Positions 13,590 to 24,300 of a stretch of DNA of 64,000 bases are shown piece after piece. The translations under genes were made by a program, and so were the position numbers. The stretch comes from Fibrobacter sp. (GTDB lineage: Bacteria; Fibrobacterota; Fibrobacteria; Fibrobacterales; Fibrobacteraceae). The stretch is taken from positions 1 to 64,000 of the forward strand of contig JAKSIL010000004.1 in NCBI GenBank assembly GCA_024398815.1. Reading direction: 5' to 3'. How positions within the stretch are numbered: position 1 is the first letter of the stretch; each line of letters begins with the position of its first letter. The notes beneath the pieces were generated by a model. The model was not told the DNA's origin, made no database searches, and saw nothing but the letters and a program-made list of their open reading frames with translations.

Positions 13590-15331
13590 TAGAAACAACA
13601 AACGATCGTCTTACCGACATTAAAGCATCCATTTTCCACGAAAATGAAATTCGCGTGAACCGTTTAATCGGCTACGTGATTTTCTGCTTGGCCATTCTCA
13701 ATCTGCTCTCGGCAACACTGAACTACGCCGGGGTTTTTGAGACCGACTATCAAGGCTTATACAAAATTTATGCTTGCATCAGCATTTTATTGCTGGCCGG
13801 GATTGGAATCGCGCTTCTTGCCTCCAGAAAATTCCATTTCCTTACAAAAATCATTCTGCTAGCCACGTTGATCGCAGCAAACACAATCACCGCATTTTAC
13901 TTTTTCACCTATTCACGAATTTTGTTCGCCATACCAATTTTCCTGAGTGTCGGTTACTACCAACGAAAAGTTTCGATTTACGCATCCGTTCTTGTTTGGA
14001 TTGGGCTCATGTACACAGCCTTTTATCCAGGGAATTCCTATCTAGCGCAATATTCTTCTACAGCCATTCTCGAAGAGGTCATCATTCCACAGACATGGGT
14101 AATCCTATTGCTCATGGCCATCGCCGTTTCATTCGCCAGTTCAGGAAAAAGGCAAATTCAAAAGCAGGCCCAAAAAACCTTTGAACTGTCCGCCATGGAA
14201 TCCGAAATCGCCCTATCCGCAAGAATCCAAGGAAGCGTTCTGCCACCCGCCCATTACACATCCCCCGACAAAGCCGTCGAAATCAAAGCGACCATCGCAC
14301 CGGCCAAGGATGTCGCAGGGGACTTCTACGACTATTTCACACTTAACAATAACAACATAGCCGTTCTCATCGCCGACGTTTCGGACAAGGGACTCCCTGC
14401 CGCCATGTTCATGATGCGGGCAAGAGAAACCATCAGAAATCTCGTTCACAACAGCAAATCCCTTTTGGAAGCCATTGAAAAAACAAATCTTTACTTGACA
14501 AAGAACAACAACGGCGGCATGTTCGTCACGGCATGGATAGGGATTCTCAATACCAAAACGGGGATTGGCAAATACATCAACGCGGGTCACCTACCGCCAT
14601 TTGTCAAGCGCGGCAATGGATCCGTCGAAATGCTCAAAAACGACCCGGACATCTTTATGGGCTCTTTTGAAAAAGCCAAGTATACAAGCCACCTCTTTGA
14701 ACTCAAAAAAGGCGACACACTCATCCTTTACACCGACGGGGCCACCGATGCCATGAACCTTCAAAACGAGGCTTTCGGCACCGAAAATCTAAGGCGACGC
14801 ATAGCCATGACCCAATCTTCACAGGACATCTGCGAAGACATTTCAAACGAGGTCATCCAATATTCAACAAAGAATCTGTTCGACGACATCACCATTCTTT
14901 CGTTACACAGCAGCATTGACTACAATCCGCTAATCCTCGATATAAAGGCCAACACGACCGAAAAGAACACTTCCGAGATTATAGACCGCGCTAACATAGT
15001 GCTAGAAAAAGTGAACTGTCCAGAAAACACACGCAAATCCATAGACATCGTCATCGATGAAATTTGCGACAACATCAAGGAATACGCCTACGGAAATACA
15101 AGCGGCCTAATGCATGTCAAATGCGAAATCGGAGCGAACATCGCAAAACTAGTCTTCGAGGACTACGGCAAGGCTTTCGATCCGTTGAGCGAGAGCGTCA
15201 CCAAAAAAGGGAGCGTTCTCAATGTCGGAGGACTCGGCATCCACTTTGTAAAGAACCTCTCCGACGAGATATCTTACGAGCGCATCGGCGACATGAACCG
15301 GCTAACCGTAAAGATTATCTGGAACACCTAA
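13586..15331 (+). CDS. Membrane SpoIIE-type phosphatase fused to anti-sigma HATPase
   Basis: Residues about 20-190 contain six or so hydrophobic helices. A short coiled stretch follows, then a PP2C/SpoIIE domain (about 205-440) with DVAGDFYDYF, ADVSDKGLPAAMFM and LYTDGATDAM, the acidic metal-binding positions of this family. The last 130 residues are an RsbW/SpoIIAB-like HATPase with DEICDNIKEYAYG (N box), FEDYGKAFDP and GGLGIHFVKNL (G box). The protein could both phosphorylate and dephosphorylate the STAS partner encoded just upstream (4-nt overlap), with the membrane part sensing an unknown signal. No separate sigma factor lies nearby, so output is unknown. Confidence 0.87.
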   Translation: MIETTNDRLTDIKASIFHENEIRVNRLIGYVIFCLAILNLLSATLNYAGVFETDYQGLYKIYACISILLLAGIGIALLASRKFHFLTKIILLATLIAANTITAFYFFTYSRILFAIPIFLSVGYYQRKVSIYASVLVWIGLMYTAFYPGNSYLAQYSSTAILEEVIIPQTWVILLLMAIAVSFASSGKRQIQKQAQKTFELSAMESEIALSARIQGSVLPPAHYTSPDKAVEIKATIAPAKDVAGDFYDYFTLNNNNIAVLIADVSDKGLPAAMFMMRARETIRNLVHNSKSLLEAIEKTNLYLTKNNNGGMFVTAWIGILNTKTGIGKYINAGHLPPFVKRGNGSVEMLKNDPDIFMGSFEKAKYTSHLFELKKGDTLILYTDGATDAMNLQNEAFGTENLRRRIAMTQSSQDICEDISNEVIQYSTKNLFDDITILSLHSSIDYNPLILDIKANTTEKNTSEIIDRANIVLEKVNCPENTRKSIDIVIDEICDNIKEYAYGNTSGLMHVKCEIGANIAKLVFEDYGKAFDPLSESVTKKGSVLNVGGLGIHFVKNLSDEISYERIGDMNRLTVKIIWNT

Positions 15332-15346
15332 ACGCAAAGCAAGAGC

Positions 15347-15381
15347 CGCGCAAACGCGAATCATCGCGCAAACGCGAATCA
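15347..15381. repeat. Two tandem copies of a 17-bp word
   Basis: CGCGCAAACGCGAATCA occurs at 15347-15363 and 15365-15381 (18-bp period) between the convergent phosphatase and NRPS genes. I see no standard terminator there. Confidence 0.8.
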
Positions 15382-15399
15382 AGCGCTGCGCGCAATCCG

Positions 15400-18300
15400 C
15401 TACGCAAAGAAATCCAAGGTATCAAGGCTCTTGATGACCCTTTCCAAGTAGGCGTCATCCACAAACGGCCATGCGAATCCCAATCGGTAAAGTACGTTCG
15501 CCGTAAAGCGGTTGTCCGTATTCACCACGTGCAAATCCGGGCGGTCGTTTGTCAGTAGCGCAGAAACCTTCTCGTTCATGACGGGGTCGCCCATCATGCG
15601 ATAGAAGTCGTCATAGTATTCCTTGTCATCTACCGGAGTTATTTTCAATCCGCACTGGTTTACCACATCGATGAGCTTCATTTCGTCAATCGTCCAGCGG
15701 CTATCCACATTGAATGCAGTAAACTTGTCGTTCGTTCCGGCAAGGAGCACCATGGCCTTTGCCGTGCTGTCAATGGGCGAAAAACTCATCGGGTCGGTGG
15801 AATGGCTAATCGGGCTCTTCCCAATCGCGACAAAGCCTCGGAGCGCATTGAGGAATGCGTTCGTGTGGGCGTTCGTCTGGAATTCACCATCGCTCGCGCG
15901 GCCCATCAGATTCCCTGCACGGAGCACTTTACCGCGCACGCCTTCACGAATGGCGTTGAACACCAGAAGTTCCGCCTTGTACTTCGATTGGCCATACTGA
16001 TTGTTCATGTCGTCGACGACAAACAACTGGTTTTCGGGCATGCGGAGATTCACCTTGTATGTGTCGTCGTTATGCACGCCCGGAACAGACGTCGTAGAAA
16101 TCTGGATAATCTTTGCATTGTGCGCCTTGCAAAGCGCAATCAAGTTCTCCACGCCATGGACGTTCACGAATTCAATCGACGAATCGTTTGCGTAGTGTTT
16201 GACGCAGGCGGCGCAGTTGATGAGCGTATCGAACGCAATCTCCTTGAAGATTTCAGGAAGTTTCTCGTCGGTAATGTCACCTTCCACGACGGTAATGCGG
16301 TTCTTGAAGGCTTCCGCAAAATCATCTTCGAAGTAATAGACGAGCGTCGTCTTGAGGCGTTCCACAGGGTCGTCAAAGTGGCCCTTGCGCATTAGGCAGT
16401 ATATACGCCCCGTTTCAAGTTCCAAAAGTTCCTTGAGCACGTGGACGCCAAGGAACCCGGTAGCGCCCGTAAGCACAACCGTTCCAAGCGGTTCGCGTTC
16501 CGTTTCGGCGGCAAATTCCATGGAATTGCACTTGAGGACTTCGGCTATTTCCGGGGCCGTCTTGATGAAGCCTGGTTCGCTATCGCCTTCTGCAGAAATT
16601 GCTGCAGCCGAGTTTCCGCCGACCGCATTGGAGCCCGCACCGCCGAGCGATTCCAGATATTCCGCCAATTCCTCTGCCGTCTGGTGGTCGAAAATGTCCT
16701 GGTACTCGATTTTGTAACCGGCGGATTTCAACTGCATAACGACTTTTGAAGCGGCAAGCGACGTACCGCCGATTTCGAAGAAGTTGTCGTCGGAATAACA
16801 TTCGTCAACGTGCAACGCCGACTGGAAAATTTCCAAAATGCGTTCTTCCAGCGACTTTTTCGGCACGCGCTTTTTGCGTTCCCTTGCCACCGGGCGGATT
16901 TCCGGAAGAGCCTTCTTGTCGAGCTTGCCGTTTGCGGTCATGGGCATTTTTTCAAGTTGCATCATGGCAGAAGGCACCATGTAGTAGGTCAGTTTCTTTT
17001 TCAAGAAAGCGGTCAACTCTTCAAGAGAAATCTGCTTGTTCGCAATGAAGAACCCAGCCAGGAAATCTTCGGTGCCGTTGTTCCTGACAATGACCTTTGC
17101 CTGCGTAACGCCCTCGAACTGTTGCATCACGGATTCGATTTCATCCAGTTCCACGCGGAAGCCGCGCAGTTTCACCTGGTTATCGGCACGTCCGCCAAAT
17201 TCCACTTCGCCATCGCGGTTGATGCGCACCAGGTCTCCGCTGTGGTAAGCCCTGAAGCCATTCACTTCCACAAACGCGGCGGCGGTCTTTTCGGGCAGTT
17301 TCACGTATCCGCGGCCAACGCATTCGCCGCAAATCATGAGTTCGCCCACGGCATAGCGAGGAAGCAAATGCCCGCAATCATCCATCACGTAGAACTTGGT
17401 GTTTGAAATCGGGCCGCCAATGGTGATATTTTCGCCTGAAGAAAGTATCTTGAACGCGCACGCCACGGTACATTCCGTTGGTCCGTAACCGTTTTGCACA
17501 AGAAGGTCAGGATTCAAGGACTTAAGTTTTGAATATAATGCCGGCGGGAAAGCCTCCGCGCCAAGCAAGAATCCCTTAAGATTCGTAACCACCTTCTCGA
17601 ATTCCGAAACCGACAGCAGGCTCGACGCAAATGACGGAGTCATCACTACGGCATCAACATTATTCTTTACAAACGCATTGCACAATTTTTCAATATCGTG
17701 GATTTCCTCGTCCGCGGCAATGTACGCCGTTTTCCCCCGACATAAAGCATAGAAGGCTTCAATGAGAGACATGTCGAACGATATCGAGGAAATGCATAGC
17801 AACTTTTCGGCCACATCCATGATTTGCTTAAACGGATTTGTCTGCACAAAGTTCGAGATGCTGTGATGCTCAATCATCACGCCCTTTGGAACCCCAGTGG
17901 AGCCCGAAGTATAAATGCAGTACGCCAACTGATTTAAGCTGATATCTACCTGAGGTCGAGTTGTTTTCCCCGCAGCAATTAAATCCTCGAGAACTAACAA
18001 TTTATATGGCTTGTCCTCAGAAAATAGTTCCTTGCGTTTTTCTGCGATATCACGAGAGGTAATCACAAATTTGCTGCCAGCATTCTGCAAGCAAAAATCA
18101 ATGCGATCATCAGGGTACGATGGTAACATCGGAAGGAATGCACCACCCGATTTCAAAATTCCAAACTCCAGCACAGGAACGTTGACGGTGCGTTCTATAA
18201 TCATGCCCACGATGTCGTTAGCGAGCACTCCCCGTTCTACAAGAACGTTCGCCACGCCATTCGCCTTGGCCTCCAGTTCTGCATAGGTAAGAGAACCAGC

Positions 18301-21300
18301 TAAGTCTTCTACGGCAATTTTTTCAGGATTTCTTTCAACCCACCGTTCAAACAAGTTTTGCGGAGGCACATTTTCAAACGGCATGTCCGTCGCATTCATC
18401 TCATCGAACTTTACGCGTTCTTCCGCAGTCATCAGCGAGACCTGATTCAGCGTCTCGCACTGCGTAAAGGACGTAGCCGCCTGCATAAGCGCCCCCACAA
18501 AGGATTCCATAAATTCCTTGCAGAAGTAATCCGTGCGGTAAGTTACCGTTACGTTGTACACACCCTTTTCCAAGAATACTTCAAAGGAAACCGGAGCCTT
18601 GGCGGCATCGACTTCGCAGGCTACCAACTCGGCATTTTCGCCCCCGATGTTATCGAAGTTAAAATTGTCGCCCTGATAGTTGAAGAAAATGTCGGATTTA
18701 AGTCCAAACTTTCGACTGATTTCTGCAAAGGAGTAGATATCGTTCGCCATGGAATCCATAAGTTGCTTTTGCATGGATTCCACAAACGAGACAACCGTCG
18801 CCTTCGTATTGATTTCAGAAGAGACCGGCAAAGTCTTTACAAGCATGGCAAAGCTTTCGAACAATCTGGAATCATTACGGCCATTGTAAACCGTGCAGTA
18901 CGCGACACTTTCATTACGGATAAACTTCGAAAGCGTCAAACTGAAAGCTGCATTGAAGAAGGCATTTTGCGTAACGTTACGCTTTTTGCAGAACTCCGTA
19001 ACTGCAGCAGATTTTTCGCCGAGCGAGCCATGGAAATACGCCACCACCGCTGTCGCAGAAGAAACCTCGCCCACTGCTGTCGCGGAACGTTCCGGGCACT
19101 TTGCAGGGAGACTTTCCGTATTGCAACCAGAAAGGAGCGTTTCGTAATACTTCTCCGCAGCGGTAAACTTTTCGGATTTGCGCAAGTCCACTTCTTCCAA
19201 AGCGGCTTCAAAGCCAGTGAAGTTTTCGGTTTCAATGGATTCGCCTGCGTAAGCGCGGTTGATATCGTTGATGAATACCCCCGTCGAGGTTCCATCCGAC
19301 ACAATGTGGTGAACGTCCATAAAGAGGAAGTTCCCCTTTTGCGTCTTGAAAATCTTGATGCGGTAAAGCGGGGAGCCTATCAGCGTGAACGGTTTTACCA
19401 AATCGCCATTCGCGGGAAGTTCCGCAACATCCACTATTTCAACAGCCGCCACGACATCGTCGTTACGGACCGCACAGACGCTTCCGTCTTCACTAGTAGC
19501 AAGAGTCGCCTTGATATACGGGTGCGCATCGACAGCCTTGACGACAGCCGATTTCAACTTTTCAATATCCAACTTTTCGGAAATTTTGAACAAAGTAGGA
19601 ATGTTATAATCCACGGAGTCCGCGTTCATCTGGCATTCCACAAATACACCCATCTGGTTTTGCATCAAGGGGTAACGGGAAAGTTTTTCGCTAGCGGTAC
19701 TTAAAATTGCGCCGACCGACGCGCTAGAAACTGCGCCGACCAGGAATTTTTCCAGCAAGCGGACTGTATTATTTTCCCTCACATCCGTAATTTTCATGGG
19801 CTTCCCGAAAGCCTTCGAAAGCGCCAAGTTGAATTTCAGCGTACTGATGGAAGTGAGCCCTGCATAGAATAAGTTCGTATCGACACCGAAATTATCGTGA
19901 CCCAGAATGCCTGCCGCAATCTCGAAAATCTTCCGCTGGGTTTCGGTTTCAGCCTTCGCATTATCTCCGGAATTTCCGCGTTTCGGTTCCGGAAGCGCGC
20001 GCCTGTTCACCTTCTGGTTTTGGTTATAAGGAATGGCAGGAATCTGCATCGTCGCCGCAGGCACCATGTAGGCAGGCTTTTCGTTGCAAATAAATTCATT
20101 CAATTTCTGAACGTCCACCACGCCATCGCTCACCACGTACGCCGCCAGGAACTTGCCACCCGCCGGGTCGTCGAACGCCGCTACCGTCGCATCCTTGATT
20201 CCTTCAAATCGGCGGATGACTTCTTCCACTTCGGTAAGCTCGATGCGGAACCCACGCACCTTGACCTGCCCATCGCGGCGGCCAATGAATTCAATTTTGC
20301 CCTGGGGCAAAAGCCTGACCACGTCGCCCGTCTTGTACATGCGTGCATACTTCGCATTTTTCGTGAACGGGTTTTCGACAAACACGCTCGCCGTCTTTTC
20401 GGGGAGGCCCAAATAGCCACGACCCACCTGGGCGCCCGCAATGCACAGCTCGCCCACGGCACCCGCCGGGAGCATACGCCCTACCTTGTCGCACACATAA
20501 AGCTTGGTATCGCCGCTCGGCACGCCAATCGGCTGAATCGGGCTGTTATCGCAAACATCGTGATGGCAAATATAAGCCATCGTTTCGCAAGGTCCGTATC
20601 CGTTCACAAAGCGGAAATTTTTCGGCGGATTGAACGGCACCAGTTTTTCACCACCCACCTGGAAGGCCTTCAAAGTCTTACACTTCGTCTCGGTTGCAAA
20701 CATGCGGCCAAGTTGCGTCGTCATGAATCCGTGCGTAATTTCGTTAGCGCAGAAGAACTCGTTCAACTTGTCCAAATCCAGGCGAATCTCGTCGGGGACC
20801 ACATACAACGTACCGCCTGCCATCGGGACCGTCACCACGTCCATCACGCCGGCGTCAAACCCGAAACTTGCATACGAAGCAAAACGGGTATTTTCGTCCA
20901 TTTCCATAATCTGGCAATGGTTCCTGAAGAACGCCGCCAGGTTCCTGTTTTCAAGAACGCAGCCCTTGGGCTTGCCCGTCGTCCCGGACGTATAAATCAT
21001 CGTAAGCGCATCTTCCGGATTCGGCATCACGCAAAAATCGGGAGCGTCGGGCAACCCTGCAATTTCATTCACAAACAGCACGTCGCCCTTGTATTCGTTC
21101 ACGAGACCCACGAGGTTCCTGTCGGCAATCAAGAGCTTCGCATGGCTATCCTGCACCATGTAATTCAGGCGCTCGGCCGGGTACGTCGGGTCCAGGGGCT
21201 GGAACGCAGCGCCCGCGCGAATCGCACCCCAGGCGGCAATCACCATGTTATCGCTACGCGGAACAAGGACCGCAACAAAGTCGTCCTTGCCTATTTTTTT

Positions 21301-24300
21301 GCCGTTCACGAAAGCCGCCAAATTCCTTGTAAGGCGATCCAGTTTCGCAAACGTATAATGATTTTCCTTGAATACAAGCGCCGTCTTTTCCGGAGCCTTC
21401 TTGACCACCGCTTCAAAGACTTCGTTCACCGTCTGGAATTTCGCCTTCGGCAAATCCGTGTTGTTGAAATTATCAATAAAGTGGCGAGCGTCGGTAGAAA
21501 CCACCTGGATTTCGTCCAGGCGTTCGCAAGCGAGCATTCCCTTCACAATTTCAAAAACCATCTCGTTCAGGTTTTCAATGAATTCGCGGGAGTAAAGCGA
21601 GTCCTTGAAATGCGAATGCATCTCGTAGCCGGACTCCGTCTTCAAAAGCATGCCAATCAAATTCGCCTGGCAATCGTTCACCTTCAATTCTTCGGGCATC
21701 ACCAGGGCATCGCCGAGTTTAACTTCAGAAAGCAAATCCGACTGGTACACAAACGAAACATCAAAACGCACCCCGTAGTTTTCCACCAGTTCGCCAAACG
21801 AAATGCAATCATGCTCCATGGAATCGAACAATTTATTCTGGACATCCTGCAAAAATTCGGCGACGACCTTTCCATCGGGAATATCAAAGCGGAGCGGGAT
21901 TGTCCTTACGAACATGCCAACAGTATCCATCAGGCCATCGTCATGGCGCCCGTTGTTCACCGTTATAAAGTTGCTCTCGTCCGTGCCGCTAAACTTCGAA
22001 AGTGCATAAGCGAATGCCGCAAGGAAAAGCGAACTTTCCGTCACGCCGTTTTTACGTACAAAGTGTTCCACAGCACGCGTCGACAAATCTGCATCGGCCT
22101 TTGTAACAACAATATCCGAAGACATTTCGCCCGGATTTCCGGCCTTGTCGGGGATAAGCATTTCTTCCCATTCAAAGCCTTCGAATTCGCCCTTGAAAAA
22201 TTCCTGGGCCGCCTTGTAGGCACGCGAGATTTTCAAGCCAAACTCGTTACGCGAAGCGTCAAACTGCGTAAACGATTCCGCTACGGCACTGCCGCCAGCA
22301 TACACATCGGCAATTTGCCCCAACAGAACCTTCATGGAAGATCCATCAAATACAATATGGTGGATATCAACCAAGAACAAACTAGAATCGCCGACCTTGC
22401 AAATTTCAAAACGGTAAAGCGGACCATTCGCCAAGTCAAACGGGCGCACAAAACGCGCGAGGGCCGCATCCTTGCTTAACGCCTCCGTATGCTCCACAAC
22501 ACATTCCGGCGCATGGAAGAACATCGCAGGCTCGCCCATTTCATCGGAAACAGTCACAAACAGAGCCGGATGCATAAGCGCCACGGACTTCACCGCATTT
22601 TCAAACTTTTCAACATCAATCGACGTCGGCAATTCCAAGGCAAACGGAATATTGTACATCGTCGAAAGCGGCTTTTCAACGCTTTCAAAGTACAAGCCGC
22701 GCTGGGAATCCGTCAACGGAGTGATTTCCGGGATGCGCTTCCAGTAATCCTCGACAGTCAGCGTAGCACTTGACGAAGTCTTCGCCGCAACATTCAAAAC
22801 TGAGCCGCGGTCCGACGAAATTTCAACGCATTTGGCCGCAGCGGCAATTTTTGAAACAACCTTCGCCTGCAGAATATCCTTCGCCGAAACCAAGAACCCG
22901 GCATTCTTCAACGCATCCATCAACTTCAACACCTTGATGGATTCGCCACCAAGTGCAAAGAAGTCGTCGTCGGCACCCACTCGACCGCAATTCAACACAG
23001 CAGAGATAGCCTCGCAAACAGCCTTTTCCGCATCATTTGCAGGAGCGCGATATTCCACCTTGTAGTTTTCCACAGAAGGCGGCTCAAGCGAAACTCTATC
23101 CAATTTGCCAGAGGCGGTCAAGGGCAAAGCCTTTTTCTTCACGAAAAAGCGAGGAATCATGTATGGCGGAACCTTCTTCGCAAGTCCATTGCGGATTTGC
23201 ACTTCGCCAATTTCTTCAGCACCAACTTTATTCACAAAGTAAGCAACAATGTAATTCTGTCCGTCTTCATCTACAAAGGCCTTCACCGCCACGTTTTCTA
23301 CGCCTTCGATTTCCTTGATGACATTTTCAACTTCCAGGGTTTCCACACGCTGGCCGTTGATTTTTACCATCCAGTCCTTACGACTCACATAAAAGTAGTT
23401 TCCATCGTCATCGTGGCGAACCATATCTCCCGTGTGATACAAAATTCTTCCATCGGGCATGCGTTCAAATGTACGTTCCGACTTTTCCGGAAGACCGATA
23501 TACTCTGTAGCGCAATGCGTAATGACGCAAAGTTCGCCTTCATTCAAAGACTTATCCACCTTCCCATTCTCGTCGGCAAAAACAAATTCGCGATCTCCAA
23601 GCGGACCTCCAATAGGTGCAATATGGTATGGCTTGTCAACCTCAAAACAAGTTACTAGGGCTATTTCAGAAGCACCGTACATGTTAAACACCTTATACGG
23701 CTTAGGGCAAATATTGCTCAGAAGTTCGCCACCGCAAATGACCGATTTTAGATACGGCGAATCGATATGGATATTTTTCAAAAGTGAGGGCGTCAAGAAA
23801 GTGGTCGAGATTTTATGTTCGTAGTAATACTTCACCAATTTCTCACGATTCCTGACAACATGACTCGGCACGATATGTAAGGTGAAACCACGAGTCAAAA
23901 CCATATTGGAAAAAATGGCGAAGGCGATAAACGCGAAACTAGCGTTCAAGCCAACAACTTGCTTGACCCCCATATCAGGATACAAAATGTCAGCATAGTC
24001 AATCCGATTCAGGCTATTCCACGGGTGCACAACGCCCTTGGGTTTCCCTGTAGAGCCCGAGGTATAGACAATGTAGGCGACGCAATCGTCCGGCACATCC
24101 ATGCCTTCCCACGGCTCGTAATTGTCCAAGTCCGCCAAAAATTCTTCGGTCAGAACGAGCGGCGACTTGCAGTTTTCCTTGATGTAGTCGATTCTATCCT
24201 GCGGATATTCGAGCGAAAGCGGTACGCAGGCGAGCCCTGCCGACAAAATACCGAGATAGCTAGCGACATACTCCACATTCCGGTCCATGAGGATAAGAAC

